A DNA stretch of 64,000 nucleotides from Mesorhizobium sp. SARCC-RB16n (GCF_008520305.1 NZ_ML703260.1:99281-163280); one strand, 5' to 3'; shown: positions 31,196-40,474, counted from the stretch's first letter. Numbers and translations are program-made. The notes: a model not told the origin generated them from the letters alone.

Positions 31196-31552
31196 TTACT
31201 GGGCTGGCGCGGGCGCCGGAGCCGGAGCCGGTGCGGGCGCTGGGGCAGGAGCCGGCGCTGGTGCCGGAGCCGGGGCTGGAGCTGGGGCAGGTGCCGGAGC
31301 CGGTGTGGCTGGCTTGGCCGGTTCGGCGGGCTTCATCGGTTCAGCCGGTGCGGGCGCCGGGGCCGGTGTGCTGGCCGCTGGCGGCTCGGCGGGTGCCGGG
31401 TGCTCACCACTTCTTCCGAAAACGTAATACGCGACAATCGCCAGAATGACGACGACCAGCGCAATCAGCCAACGGCTGCCGCCACCGCCGCTCGGCCGAG
31501 GGGCATTGGTGGTCGAATTGTACGGGTCGTTTGGGTTTGGTGTGTTCGCCAT
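31196..31552 (-). CDS. Membrane-anchored Ala-Pro repeat protein
   Basis: A 118-residue protein: a hydrophilic Asn/Pro/Gly-rich N-terminus (to about residue 26), one membrane helix (WLIALVVVILAIVAYYVFG), then a periplasmic tail dominated by (Ala-Pro) dipeptides up to the C-terminus. The DNA of the tail is a degenerate GGAGCC/GGTGCC hexamer array, prone to length change. Start at 31552 supported by GGAGGACAC. The function is unknown; the tail may act as a wall-spanning spacer. Confidence 0.75.
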   Translation of the reverse strand: MANTPNPNDPYNSTTNAPRPSGGGGSRWLIALVVVILAIVAYYVFGRSGEHPAPAEPPAASTPAPAPAPAEPMKPAEPAKPATPAPAPAPAPAPAPAPAPAPAPAPAPAPAPAPAPAQ

Positions 31553-31681
31553 AAATGTGTCCTCCGGGAAAATGAAAATGGTCAATCAACATCCATCAAC
31601 GCGCAACCGTTGAATGGGTTTCACGCTAGCGGAGGAAAATGCCGGAAACGCGGCGTTTGCGTGCCTCCGCTGCCATCCGAC

Positions 31682-32749
31682 TCAATTGACGGCGGTGACA
31701 GTATAGCCGGCTTTGCGGAAATCCTCGACCAGCCCCTCCGGGCCGGGAAGATGCAGCGCGCCGACCGCCATGAAGGCATTGCCCTTGGCCAGGATCGGCC
31801 CGGCATGATCGACCATCACCTTGTTGCGGCTGGTGATCATGGTCTCCTCGAAGGCGGCATAGCCCGCGGGGTCCTCCTGTTCGTCGGGCATGGCGGCGCG
31901 AAACAGCGGCCAGAACATGCCCGTGTCGCCACGCTGGTAGAGCACGATCATGGTCTCGTTGATGTCGTTGACCTTGTCGCCCAGCTTCAGCGTGTCGACC
32001 AGGCCTTTCATGTGAAAGGCGAGTGGCAGCGAAGCCATGGCGCGCAACTGGCTCTCGGCTGTTTCCAATCCCTCCACCGGCTTGCCGGCCGCCTTGGCGC
32101 TCTCCGCCAGCTTGACGTCGAGCACCGGCGCTCCGCTGGACTGGCGGGCGAGTTCGCAAGCCGGAAGCGCCATCATAGCCGAGAGCATCCACGGCTTCAT
32201 CTTGGCGACCGTCGCCGGCGGAATGCCACGAGCGTCCAGCGCGGCGTTCATGGCCGCCGCTTCCTTCGGCGACAGCAATGACGACAGCGTCGTGGAGTCG
32301 GTGAACATCATCAGGTCCGGCTCCTTCAGCATCGCCGTCATCATCTTCTGCTTGTCGAGCACGTCGGTGGTCTCGATGATGAGGGTGCCGGCGGCGTCAA
32401 AGGCCTTCTGTGCATACGCCGGCAGCGTGGTCACGCGCGGATCGGTCATGTGCATGGTGCCGAACAGGTAGGATGGCTGTTCGCCTGATTTTTCGAGCTT
32501 CCACAGCAGGCCCTTGCCATTGAGCGTGGCAGCCGCCTCCGCCTCGATCTTGTCGTAGGTGGCAGGGCTGCCCTTCTGCAAGGCCGACAGCATGTCGGCG
32601 CCTGTGCAGGTCGGGATTTCCGCATGCGCCCTGCCGGCGGCGAACAGCAGGACTGCAAGGAAAGACAGGAAAAACAGCACGTTAAGCGCGACAAGCAGTT
32701 TCAGCGAGACGGAAGCTGCACGGTCGGCGATGGCGATGACGCGTTTCAT
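31682..32749 (-). CDS. TraB/GumN family protein
   Basis: A 355-residue protein with a long hydrophobic N-terminal segment (about residues 15-41), either signal peptide or anchor. The TraB/GumN motifs are visible: SYLFGTMHMTDPRV near residue 89 and FMAVGALHLPGPEGLVEDF near the C-terminus, with the conserved His and Glu thought to be metal-protease-like. The start at 32749 places the signal at the N-terminus; the 22-codon upstream extension is rejected. No partner genes are apparent. Confidence 0.85.
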   Translation of the reverse strand: MKRVIAIADRAASVSLKLLVALNVLFFLSFLAVLLFAAGRAHAEIPTCTGADMLSALQKGSPATYDKIEAEAAATLNGKGLLWKLEKSGEQPSYLFGTMHMTDPRVTTLPAYAQKAFDAAGTLIIETTDVLDKQKMMTAMLKEPDLMMFTDSTTLSSLLSPKEAAAMNAALDARGIPPATVAKMKPWMLSAMMALPACELARQSSGAPVLDVKLAESAKAAGKPVEGLETAESQLRAMASLPLAFHMKGLVDTLKLGDKVNDINETMIVLYQRGDTGMFWPLFRAAMPDEQEDPAGYAAFEETMITSRNKVMVDHAGPILAKGNAFMAVGALHLPGPEGLVEDFRKAGYTVTAVN

Positions 32750-32811
32750 AATCCTATTCCTAGGACCGAAAAGCGGCAAAACCGTTAATCGCGACGGCAA
32801 AATTGAAGGGT

Positions 32812-33750
32812 TCATGCCCTTGGATGGGCGGATTCGTAGATTTCCAGCAGTCTTGCGGTGTCGACGCCGGTGTAGATCTGCGTCGTCGACAGGCTGGCGT
32901 GGCCGAGCAGTTCCTGGATGGTGCGCAAATCGCCGCCTCGGACGAGCAGATGGGTGGCGAAGGAATGGCGCAAGGCGTGCGGCGTCGCGGTGGCGGGCAG
33001 GTTGAGCGCCGAGCGCAGTTTCGCCATGTCGCGCTGGATGATGGCCGGGCTGAGCGGGCCGCCGCGCGCGCCGCGAAACAGCAGCCCCTTAGGATCGAGA
33101 TGGTAGGGGCAAAGCCGGCGATATTCGGCGATCGCCCTGAGTGCCACCGGCAGCACCGGCACCAGCCGCGTCTTGCCGCCCTTGCCGGTGACGCGCAGCA
33201 CGGTGTCGGCCTCCGACGCGAGATCGGCGGCGCTGAGGCCAAGTGCCTCGGAAATGCGCAGGCCGGAGCCGTAGAGCAGCGTCAGCACGGCGGCGTTGCG
33301 GGCAGCGATCCAGGGTTCTTCCGCCAGCTGACCCTCGACCGACACGACGTGCCTGGCGTCGCTCGCCGTCAATGGTTTCGGCAGGGATTTGGGCTGGCGC
33401 GGCGCGCGCAAGGCTGCAGCGCCAGCAGCATTGGCCAGGCCGCGCCGTTCGAGGAACCGCAGCAGCGAGCGGATGCCGGCCAGCCCTCGGCCAAGCGTAC
33501 GAGCCCCGGCACCGGCGCTACGCCGCGCGGCGAGGAAGCCGCGCAGGTCGGCCGGGCGCAGGTCGGCGATATCGGAGATACCGGGCGGTCCACCGATGTG
33601 GCCGGTGAGGAAGTGCAGGAACTGGCGTGAATCGCGCTCATAGGCCTCGACGGTTTGCGGCGATAGCCGGCGTTCGCGCGCCAGCATCTTCAGCCAGTTT
33701 TCACGCGCTGACTGGAGGTCGGGTTTTGCCGGTATGAGGAATTCCTGCAT
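32812..33750 (-). CDS. xerC: Tyrosine recombinase XerC
   Basis: A chromosome-dimer-resolution recombinase acting at dif. The 312-residue protein has an N-terminal SAM-like core-binding domain and a catalytic domain with the full set of residues: Arg165 (SGLRISE), Lys193 (GKGGKTR), His258 and Arg261 (HALRHSF), His284 (LLGHAS) and the nucleophile Tyr293 (QIYTGV). There are no phage or integron genes nearby, so a housekeeping role is favoured over an integrase. Confidence 0.93.
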   Translation of the reverse strand: MQEFLIPAKPDLQSARENWLKMLARERRLSPQTVEAYERDSRQFLHFLTGHIGGPPGISDIADLRPADLRGFLAARRSAGAGARTLGRGLAGIRSLLRFLERRGLANAAGAAALRAPRQPKSLPKPLTASDARHVVSVEGQLAEEPWIAARNAAVLTLLYGSGLRISEALGLSAADLASEADTVLRVTGKGGKTRLVPVLPVALRAIAEYRRLCPYHLDPKGLLFRGARGGPLSPAIIQRDMAKLRSALNLPATATPHALRHSFATHLLVRGGDLRTIQELLGHASLSTTQIYTGVDTARLLEIYESAHPRA

Positions 33751-33866
33751 GGCATCTGTTCCGGTTCGCCGTCATTTTCCGGCAGCCGGGTTAGGAAGCG
33801 GTGAAGAGCCCGTCATTGAAATGATGGCGAGGCGGCGCTAGAGCAAGGGCAAAGGATTTTTCGCCC

Positions 33867-34466
33867 ATGAGCAAGCCGCAAAACCCCGTCCAGATGGCCG
33901 TGATCGGCGCCGCCCATGGTATCAAGGGCGAATTGCGGGTGAAAACCTTCACCGGCGATCCAATGGCGCTGGCCGACTATGGACCGCTCTACGCCAGGGA
34001 CGGCCGTGTCTTCCAGATAACGGATATAAGGCCGGCCAATACCGTCGTCGTGGTGCGCTTCAAGGGCGTCAGCGACCGCAACGCGGCAGAGGCGCTCGCC
34101 GGCACGGAGCTGTTCGTCGACCGCTCGATGCTGCCGGACGATGGCGAGGAAGATGAATTCTACCATGCCGACCTGATCGGGCTGGAAATCCGGGATGATA
34201 CCGGTGCTGCCATCGGCAAGGTGGTCGCGGTGCACAATTTCGGTGGCGGCGACATTCTCGATGTGACGCTCGCCGGGCGCAAGGGCGTGCTGATCCCGTT
34301 CACGCAGGCCGCGGTGCCGCAGGTATCGATCGCCGAGGGTTTTGTCCGCGTCGACCCGGTGGCGGCCGGGCTGGTCGAGGACGAGGATGGCGAGACCCCG
34401 CGCGAGGACGATTTCGACCCCGAGGGCAGGCCGCGCGGACCGCGTGACGCCGGGGGCAACCGGTGA
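33867..34466 (+). CDS. rimM: Ribosome maturation factor RimM
   Basis: A 30S assembly factor that binds S19; 199 residues. The N-terminal barrel contains [20 protein letters not shown] and the PRC barrel follows ([10 protein letters not shown]). A 25-residue acidic C-terminal tail is typical of Rhizobiales. It overlaps trmD by 4 bases (ATG at 34463, TGA ending 34466), so the pair is coupled. In many alphaproteobacteria ffh and rpsP lie just upstream, but here xerC does, so that part of the cluster is displaced. Confidence 0.96.
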   Translation: MSKPQNPVQMAVIGAAHGIKGELRVKTFTGDPMALADYGPLYARDGRVFQITDIRPANTVVVVRFKGVSDRNAAEALAGTELFVDRSMLPDDGEEDEFYHADLIGLEIRDDTGAAIGKVVAVHNFGGGDILDVTLAGRKGVLIPFTQAAVPQVSIAEGFVRVDPVAAGLVEDEDGETPREDDFDPEGRPRGPRDAGGNR

Positions 34467-35161
34467 GTTTTGCCGCATCGGTGCTGACGCTCTATCCCGA
34501 GATGTTTCCGGGAGCGCTCGGCCTGTCGCTTGCCGGCCGGGCGCTGGAGGCGGGCACATGGTCGTTGGACGCGATCCAGATCCGCGACTTCGCCACCGAC
34601 AAGCACCGCACCGTCGACGACACGCCGGCCGGCGGCGGCGCCGGCATGGTGATGCGCGCCGACGTGCTGGCCAAGGCGATCGATCATGCCTCGCCGCCGG
34701 GAGATGCGCGCCCCCGCCTGCTGATGAGCCCGCGCGGCAAGCCACTGACGCAGGCGCGCGTGCGCGAACTCGCCGCCGGGCCGGGCGCCGTCATCCTGTG
34801 CGGCCGTTTCGAAGGTGTCGACCAGCGGTTGATCGACGCGCGGGAATTGGAGGAAGTCTCGATCGGCGATTTCATCCTGTCGGGCGGCGAGCCGGCCGCA
34901 CTCGTGCTGCTCGACGCGGTGGTGCGGCTGCTGCCCGGCGTTATGGGCAATGCCGTGTCCGGCGAGGAAGAGAGTTTCGAGAACGGCTTGCTCGAACATC
35001 CGCATTACACGCGGCCGCAGGAATTCGAAGGCCGGGAGATTCCCGAAGTGCTGATCTCGGGCAATCACAAGAAGATCGCCGCTTGGCGGCGCGAGCAGGC
35101 AGAGCGGCTGACGGAGGAGCGGCGGCCCGATCTTCTGAGCGCTCAGCCCTTGCTGAAGTAG
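34463..35161 (+). CDS. trmD: tRNA (guanine-N1)-methyltransferase TrmD
   Basis: Methylates G37 of tRNAs with SAM. The 232-residue SPOUT enzyme shows the trefoil-knot motifs [27 protein letters not shown] and [15 protein letters not shown], plus HYTRP for the tRNA site. It overlaps rimM, and its 3' end overlaps the convergent TauE/SafE gene by 19 bases. rplS lies further on the same strand rather than immediately adjacent. Confidence 0.96.
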   Translation: MSFAASVLTLYPEMFPGALGLSLAGRALEAGTWSLDAIQIRDFATDKHRTVDDTPAGGGAGMVMRADVLAKAIDHASPPGDARPRLLMSPRGKPLTQARVRELAAGPGAVILCGRFEGVDQRLIDARELEEVSIGDFILSGGEPAALVLLDAVVRLLPGVMGNAVSGEEESFENGLLEHPHYTRPQEFEGREIPEVLISGNHKKIAAWRREQAERLTEERRPDLLSAQPLLK

Positions 35162-35895
35162 TAAAAAGCCAGAAACAGGCCGACGGCGATAACGAAGCCG
35201 CGCACGACGTTCTGCGGCACGCGCTTGGCGATCCAGACGCCGGCATAGCCGCCCAGCGCGCCGCCCGGGATCATGACGATCGCCTGCGGCCAGGCGACGA
35301 CACCGCCCGAGACGAAGACGACGATCGCTACCGCGGCGATGACGATGGCCAGCATGTTCTTGAGGGCGTTCAGGCGGTGGTAGTCGCCGGCCTGGGTCAG
35401 GCCGAGCGTCGCCAGCATCATCACGCCCATGCCCGCACCGAAGAAGCCGCCATAGATGGCGGTGACGAACTGCGCCAGCGACCCGGCGAGCGAGCCCACG
35501 GCCGCTTCGTGTCCGGGTTTCGGCGCCGGCTTCAGCCACGGTCCGGCGGCGAACAACGCCGTCGCGCCCAAAAGCAGCCATGGCACCAGGACGCGAAAGG
35601 AAGGATTGTCGAGCGCCAGCAGGATCAGCGCGCCCGCCAGCGCGCCGACCGCCGAGATCAGGCTGAGCAGCAGCGCACCGCGCCAGAAATGCCTGATGTC
35701 GGCCCAATAGGCGATCGTCGAGGTGATGTAGCCGGGAAATTGCGTCACCGAGGAGGTGGCGTTGGCGACGATCGGCGGCACGCCGACCAATGTCATGGCG
35801 CCGAAGGTGATGAAGGTGCCGCCGCCGGCGACCGCGTTGGCGGCGCCCGACAGAAAGCCCGCCAGGAAGAGCAGGATGGCGTCGAAGACAGACAT
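35143..35895 (-). CDS. TauE/SafE family sulfite/organosulfur exporter
   Basis: A 250-residue polytopic membrane protein with about seven or eight hydrophobic segments. The duplicated family motif appears as [20 protein letters not shown] in the first half and [18 protein letters not shown] in the second. It probably exports small sulfur anions; the substrate is inferred from the family only. It lies antisense between trmD and rplS and overlaps trmD by 19 bases at the 3' end. Confidence 0.9.
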   Translation of the reverse strand: MSVFDAILLFLAGFLSGAANAVAGGGTFITFGAMTLVGVPPIVANATSSVTQFPGYITSTIAYWADIRHFWRGALLLSLISAVGALAGALILLALDNPSFRVLVPWLLLGATALFAAGPWLKPAPKPGHEAAVGSLAGSLAQFVTAIYGGFFGAGMGVMMLATLGLTQAGDYHRLNALKNMLAIVIAAVAIVVFVSGGVVAWPQAIVMIPGGALGGYAGVWIAKRVPQNVVRGFVIAVGLFLAFYYFSKG

Positions 35896-36122
35896 GGAAA
35901 GGCCGCCGTGATGAAGTGTGCTATTTCTGGCTTAGGAAGCTTGTCGGACCGGCGCAACCCGGCACGGCAGGATTACGATGGTGCCATGCCGGGGGCCATG
36001 GCGGCAAAAAATGCATGGTCAAGGCGTGACAAAGCGCCGAAATAGCTGTATGTGCCCGCCCGTACCGGCAAGAACAATCTTCCGGACCCGTCAACAATGA
36101 CGGTGTAGTCGCCCCTGCCCGA

Positions 36123-36158
36123 TGTCTAGGAGACAAATGTCTTTGAGACAAAGGACAT
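36123..36158 (+). promoter_or_regulatory. Twin TGTCTNNNAGACA hairpins in the rplS leader
   Basis: TGTCTAGGAGACA (36123-36135) and TGTCTTTGAGACA (36138-36150) are two copies of a 13-bp inverted repeat with different loops, 2 bp apart. A wider fold extends to 36158 (ATGTC/GACAT). They lie about 80-110 bp before rplS. They could be tandem operators or paired RNA hairpins used for ribosomal-protein autoregulation. Confidence 0.45.
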
Positions 36159-36234
36159 AGCCGAGCGGTCAATGGAACTGCAAGGCAAGCGTAGGGCGCT
36201 CTGACTGTCGGAAGAACAAGAAGTGGATTTTTAG

Positions 36235-36786
36235 ATGGATCTCATCCGTCAGCTCGAGGCCGAACAGGCCGCCAAGATCGAAGCCAAGCGCAAGCTTCCC
36301 GAATTCCAGCCCGGCGACACCGTGCGCGTTCAGGTCCGCGTGACCGAAGGCACCCGCACCCGCGTCCAGGCTTATGAGGGCGTGGTCATCGCCCGTTCCG
36401 GTGCCGGCTTCCAGGAAAATTTCACCGTCCGCAAGATCTCCTACGGCGAAGGCGTCGAGCGCGTGTTCCCGGTTTTTTCGCCGATGGTCGAAGGCGTCGA
36501 GATCGTGCGCCGCGGCAAGGTGCGCCGCGCCAAGCTCTATTACCTGCGTGATCGTCGCGGCAAGTCGGCCCGTATTTCGGAAAACACCGGCGTGCGCGCC
36601 CGCAAGCTCAACGATGAGGAGCGCGACGCGCTGAACGCCGAGAAGGCCCGCATCGAGGCCGAGAAGGTCGCCGCCGCCCAGGCGCTGGCCGCCGAGACGG
36701 CCGCCAAGGAAGCCGCCGAGAAGAAGGCGGCCGCCGAGGCCGAAGCAGCAGCCAAGGCTGCAGCCGAAGCGACCCCCGCCGAATAA
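36235..36786 (+). CDS. rplS: 50S ribosomal protein L19
   Basis: An essential protein at the 30S-50S interface. The 183-residue sequence starts [11 protein letters not shown] and contains [20 protein letters not shown] and the conserved [29 protein letters not shown] region split over residues 70-105. After residue 125 it carries a roughly 55-residue Ala/Glu/Lys-rich helical extension absent from E. coli L19 but common in Rhizobiales. The leader of about 340 bp holds twin hairpins, and a strong terminator follows. Confidence 0.97.
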   Translation: MDLIRQLEAEQAAKIEAKRKLPEFQPGDTVRVQVRVTEGTRTRVQAYEGVVIARSGAGFQENFTVRKISYGEGVERVFPVFSPMVEGVEIVRRGKVRRAKLYYLRDRRGKSARISENTGVRARKLNDEERDALNAEKARIEAEKVAAAQALAAETAAKEAAEKKAAAEAEAAAKAAAEATPAE

Positions 36787-36806
36787 GATTTCGGCAAAAG
36801 ATTTTG

Positions 36807-36830
36807 AAAGGCGGCTTCGGCCGCCTTTTT
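36807..36830 (+). terminator. Intrinsic terminator of rplS
   Basis: AAAGGCGGC (36807-36815), loop TTCG, GCCGCCTTT (36820-36828) make a 9-bp stem with a stable UUCG loop, followed by further Ts. It lies 21 bp after the rplS stop. Confidence 0.9.
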
Positions 36831-36880
36831 TCGTTTCACCGGACTGTGACCGTCTTCACCCCGGAAATAGGGAACGGCGG

Positions 36881-36921
36881 TTGACGCTGTATTATATTGT
36901 GTACTAAATAATAGTGCACAA
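36881..36921 (+). promoter_or_regulatory. ohr promoter with OhrR operator
   Basis: TTGACG at 36881-36886 is a likely -35 element. The dyad TTGTGTACTA-AATAA-TAGTGCACAA (36897-36921, 9 of 10 arm positions matching) covers the expected -10 region, 20 bp before ohr. Position and symmetry fit autorepression by the OhrR encoded in the same operon. Confidence 0.65.
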
Positions 36922-36940
36922 CCTAATTGGAGAAGATGAT

Positions 36941-37354
36941 ATGGCACTCTACACGACACAGGCTCGCGTCACCGGCGGTCGCGCCGGCCATGGCGAGACA
37001 AGCGACGGTTTGCTCAAGGTCGATCTGGCGATGCCCAAGGAGCTCGGCGGGCCGGGTGGCGCGACAAATCCCGAACAGCTTTTCGCCATCGGCTATGCCG
37101 CCTGCTTCGAGAGCGCCGTCCGCTTCGTCGCGCGCAAGCAGAAGCTGCCGCTCGAGGATGCCGCGGTAACGGCCGCCGTCAGCCTGCTTCCGAATGGCGA
37201 GGGCTTCAGGCTCGGCGTCGCGCTCGCTGCGGAGACGAAAGGCCTTGATCAGGCGGCGGCGGAAGCGCTTGTATCGGCTGCGCACCAGGTTTGCCCCTAT
37301 TCGAACGCCATCAGGGGCAATGTCGAGGTGGCGCTTTCGGTAGAGGCGGCATGA
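36941..37354 (+). CDS. ohr: Organic hydroperoxide resistance protein Ohr
   Basis: A thiol peroxidase that reduces organic hydroperoxides using lipoylated partners. The 137-residue OsmC/Ohr-fold protein has the two catalytic cysteines: Cys55 (YAACFESAV) and Cys118 (HQVCPYSNAIRGN). The ATG at 36941 follows GGAGAAGA. It overlaps ohrR by 4 bases. The lipoyl system provided by lpdA and odhB nearby is biochemically relevant, but linkage is not evidence of partnership. Confidence 0.95.
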   Translation: MALYTTQARVTGGRAGHGETSDGLLKVDLAMPKELGGPGGATNPEQLFAIGYAACFESAVRFVARKQKLPLEDAAVTAAVSLLPNGEGFRLGVALAAETKGLDQAAAEALVSAAHQVCPYSNAIRGNVEVALSVEAA

Positions 37355-37893
37355 CGACAAAGGTCGAAACGAAAGCCAGAGAAGTCCCGGCGCAGGCCGC
37401 CGGGGCGATCCCGGCGCCACGGCTCGATCAGCAGCTCTGCTTCGCGCTCTATTCGGCGAGCGGACTGATGACAAAGCTCTACCGGCCGTTGCTCGATCCG
37501 CTCGGCCTGACCTACCCGCAATATCTGGCGATGCTGGCGCTGTGGGAACGCGCGCCGAGCACGGTGGGCGAGCTTGGCGAAGCGCTGGGCCTGGATTCGG
37601 CGACGCTGACGCCGCTGCTCAAGCGGATGGAGGCGGGCGGCCTCGTCACCCGCCGGCGCGATGCCGCCGACGAGCGCCGGGTCCTGGTCGAGCCGACGGC
37701 CAAGGGCCAGGCGCTGCGCGCCCGCATGAAGGATGTCTCCGCCGCGCTTGCCTGCAGCATGCCGCTCGGCCCAGGCGAAGCGAAGGCCTTGCACGGCACG
37801 CTTACCCAACTTGTCGCTGGCCTACGCAGCGCTGTGGCTGATGACCGGTCGACGGATGCGGAGCCGTCGGTTCCCGACACGGGAAAATTCTAG
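37351..37893 (+). CDS. ohrR: MarR-family peroxide sensor OhrR
   Basis: A repressor of ohr that releases DNA when its sensing cysteine is oxidised. The 180-residue protein has the reactive Cys30 in LDQQLCFALYSASGLM, which is diagnostic of OhrR, and a winged helix (LGEALGLDSATLTPLLKRME, RRRDAADERRV). It starts at 37351 in an ATGA overlap with ohr. A C-terminal acidic tail follows residue 165. Confidence 0.93.
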   Translation: MTTKVETKAREVPAQAAGAIPAPRLDQQLCFALYSASGLMTKLYRPLLDPLGLTYPQYLAMLALWERAPSTVGELGEALGLDSATLTPLLKRMEAGGLVTRRRDAADERRVLVEPTAKGQALRARMKDVSAALACSMPLGPGEAKALHGTLTQLVAGLRSAVADDRSTDAEPSVPDTGKF

Positions 37894-38086
37894 CCGCCAC
37901 TCGGCCGTCCATTGCCGTGACACGGATCGTTCCGGAATTCCCGGATTGAAGGCATCCAAATTCGTTTTCGGCTGTTCCGACGCAGCGGACCGTCTTGCGT
38001 GGCGCTTGCGGAAAGCTAAAGTCGGCGCCTGATTTTCCTGCAAGCCCGGCCGATATCCGGGCATTTCAATTTCCGGGGAGTGTGTC

Positions 38087-38884
38087 ATGACCAAATCGAA
38101 ATTGCTGCTGGCCGGCCTGTTGGCTCTGGTCCTGGCGCCCGTTGCCGCCTTCGCGCAGGCGCTGCCCGATCTCGGTGGCAGACAAGTGGTGGTGGTGACG
38201 GAAAATGCCTATCCGCCGCTGCAGTTTATCGATGCCAAGACCGGCAAACAGATCGGCTGGGAATATGACGCGATGAACGAGATCGCCAAGCGGCTGAATT
38301 TCAAGGTCGAGTACCAGAACACCTCCTGGGACGCGATGATCCAGGCGGTTTCCGACAACCAGTACAACATCGGCATGACCGGCATCACCATCAAGGACGA
38401 CCGCAAGCAGAAGGTGGATTTCTCCGACCCCTATATGCGCTCGGAACAGTTCATGCTGGTGCGTGGCGACGAAAGCCGCTTCACCGACGCCAAGACCTTC
38501 GGCGCCTTCAAGGACGGGCTGATCGGCGCGCAGGCGGGCACCACGCCGTTTTACACCGCCGTCTACAGCGTGCTCGACGGTAACGAACAGAACCCGCGCA
38601 TCAAGCTGTTCGAGACCTTCGGTGCCACGGTGCAGGCGCTGAAGTCGGGCGATGTCGATGTCGTGCTCACCGACGGCACCGCCGGCAAGGGCTATGTCGA
38701 CGCTTCGGAGGGCAAGCTGAAGCTGATCGGCGGCCCGCTCGGCACCGAGGATTTCGGCTTCATCTTCCCCAAGGGGTCGGATTTGGTAAAGCCGGTCAAC
38801 GCGGCAATCGCGGCGCTCAAGGCGGATGGGACGCTGGATGCGCTGAACAAGAAGTGGTTCCTTGATTACAAGATGGGGCAGTAG
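38087..38884 (+). CDS. Amino-acid ABC transporter substrate-binding protein
   Basis: A 265-residue periplasmic SBP_bac_3 protein with signal peptide ([23 protein letters not shown]). The ligand-binding fold is indicated by [28 protein letters not shown] and [19 protein letters not shown], typical of polar amino-acid or opine binders. The permease follows 5 bp later. No ATPase gene is present beside them. Ligand identity is not evident. Confidence 0.92.
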   Translation: MTKSKLLLAGLLALVLAPVAAFAQALPDLGGRQVVVVTENAYPPLQFIDAKTGKQIGWEYDAMNEIAKRLNFKVEYQNTSWDAMIQAVSDNQYNIGMTGITIKDDRKQKVDFSDPYMRSEQFMLVRGDESRFTDAKTFGAFKDGLIGAQAGTTPFYTAVYSVLDGNEQNPRIKLFETFGATVQALKSGDVDVVLTDGTAGKGYVDASEGKLKLIGGPLGTEDFGFIFPKGSDLVKPVNAAIAALKADGTLDALNKKWFLDYKMGQ

Positions 38885-38889
38885 TTTCG

Positions 38890-39783
38890 TTGCTACGCGC
38901 ATTTGATGAGGCGCAAGAACTCGCGCGGCGTCTGCGCCTGGGCGCCATCCTTCGACACTCTTTACGCCGCCTAATGGCAGCGCCCTCCATCTCCAACCCC
39001 GAATTCCCCTGGTGGCTCGCCGTTGCCGGCGTCCTTGCCTTGGCCGCCGCCCTCGCCATCGCGGCCAGCGACCTCTACGCCCAGGTCTTTGCCACCGTCG
39101 CCAAGGGCATCGGCATCACCGTCTTCGTCACCGTGGTCGCTTTCGCGCTCGCCTCGGCGATCGGCCTCGGCATTGCGCTCATGGGCCTGTCGGGCTCGGC
39201 CTGGCTGCGGCAGATCGCGCGCTTCTATGTCGAGATCATTCGCGGCGTGCCGATCCTGGTGCTGTTGTTCTGGATCGCGTTTGCCGGCGCGCCGGCCTTC
39301 GTTGCGGGCTGGAACGCGCTGACTGCGCCGCTGCAGAACGCCGGTATTCTCGGCGAATTGCTGGTGCGCGACGTGTCGTTGCTGTGGCGCGCCATCATGG
39401 CGCTGACCATCGGCTATTCGGCCTTCATCTCGGAGGTCTTCCGGGCCGGCATCCAGTCGGTCGAGAAAGGCCAGATCGAGGCGGCGAAAGCGCTCGGGTT
39501 GAGCCGTGCGCAGCGCTTCCGGCTGATCGTGTTCCCGCAGGCGATCCGCACCATCCTGCCGCCGCTCGGCAATGACTTTGTCGCCCTGGTCAAGGATTCC
39601 TCGCTGGTCTCGGTGCTCGGTGTCGCCGACATCACGCAGATGGGCAAGGTCTATGCGGCCGGCTCGTTCCGCTTCTTCGAGACCTATTCGATAACGGCCT
39701 ATATCTACCTCATCCTCACCGTCGGCCTGTCCTTGTCGCTCAGGGCGCTGGAGCGGCGTTTGCGCCGCCAGCACGAGGAATAG
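38890..39783 (+). CDS. Amino-acid ABC transporter permease (HisM/GlnP type)
   Basis: A 297-residue membrane protein with the BPD_transp_1 domain. The EAA loop is visible as EAAKALGLSRAQRFRLIVFPQ (split, residues about 198-218). YVEIIRGVPILVLLFW and NDFVALVKDSSLVSVLG are typical of polar amino-acid permeases. The start is a TTG at 38890, 5 bp after the substrate-binding gene, with a plausible GGGG ribosome site. The ATG at 38974 lacks one. The matching ATPase is not adjacent. Confidence 0.9.
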   Translation: MLRAFDEAQELARRLRLGAILRHSLRRLMAAPSISNPEFPWWLAVAGVLALAAALAIAASDLYAQVFATVAKGIGITVFVTVVAFALASAIGLGIALMGLSGSAWLRQIARFYVEIIRGVPILVLLFWIAFAGAPAFVAGWNALTAPLQNAGILGELLVRDVSLLWRAIMALTIGYSAFISEVFRAGIQSVEKGQIEAAKALGLSRAQRFRLIVFPQAIRTILPPLGNDFVALVKDSSLVSVLGVADITQMGKVYAAGSFRFFETYSITAYIYLILTVGLSLSLRALERRLRRQHEE

Positions 39784-39838
39784 TTTTTCGGCGAGGACAG
39801 CGTTACGCTCGGGTGTTTACCGGAGGAGGAGCTTGCCC

Positions 39839-40474
39839 ATGAACATCGACAAGGCCAATGCGGCGCTGGATTCGGTCTACACGGCCGATACGCCCGAAAC
39901 GCTGGCGCATGCCTATGCCGCATGGGCCGCGACCTATGACAGCGAGACCGCCTCGCTCGGTTATTTACTGCCTTTCCTCATCACAGCCTGGGTGGCGCGG
40001 CATGTGCCTGCGGGAGAAGCGCCGTTGCTCGACGCCGGCTGCGGCACCGGCCTGTCGGGACCTTCGTTGAAAGCGCTCGGTTACAACGACATTGCCGGGC
40101 TGGATCTCTCGGACGACATGCTCAAGATCGCCGGCAGCCGCAATGCCTACAGCGAACTGAAGCAGGCGATGCTGGGCGGGCCGCTGCCATGGCCGGACGG
40201 GCATTTCCGCGCCTTCTTCTCCGCCGGCGTCTTCACCATCAGCCACGCGCCGGCCTCCGGCCTGCACGAACTGGTGCGTATCACCAAAAAGGGCGGCCAC
40301 GCCATCTTCACCGTGCGCGACCAGGTTTTTGAGAGCGGTGAGTTCCAGGTGGTGTTCGATGAATTGGAGCAGGCCGGGAAATGGCGGGCGGTTGAGGCAA
40401 GCCCGTGGTTTCGCTGTTACGCCATTGCCGAGCCGGATGCTCTGGTGAAGACTTTTGTGTTCGAGGTGATTTGA
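39839..40474 (+). CDS. Class I SAM-dependent methyltransferase
   Basis: A 211-residue Rossmann-fold methyltransferase. SAM motif I is LLDAGCGTGLSG near residue 65, motif II LDLSDDML, and a post-I stretch EPDALVKTFVFEVI closes the chain. The repeated DTPETLAHAYAAWAATYDSE near the N-terminus matches the family of WBSCR27-like methyltransferases. The ATG at 39839 is chosen over the nearby TTG because GGAGGAGGA is well spaced. The substrate is unknown. Confidence 0.87.
   Translation: MNIDKANAALDSVYTADTPETLAHAYAAWAATYDSETASLGYLLPFLITAWVARHVPAGEAPLLDAGCGTGLSGPSLKALGYNDIAGLDLSDDMLKIAGSRNAYSELKQAMLGGPLPWPDGHFRAFFSAGVFTISHAPASGLHELVRITKKGGHAIFTVRDQVFESGEFQVVFDELEQAGKWRAVEASPWFRCYAIAEPDALVKTFVFEVI

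Noticed and set aside
32812-33750. Phage or island integrase
   Set aside because: Size and motifs fit housekeeping XerC, with no tRNA, att sites or phage genes nearby.
35896-36234. Gene between the TauE/SafE gene and rplS
   Set aside because: The minus-strand 83-residue frame lacks a ribosome site and covers the leader hairpins; I treat the 339 bp as promoter and leader.
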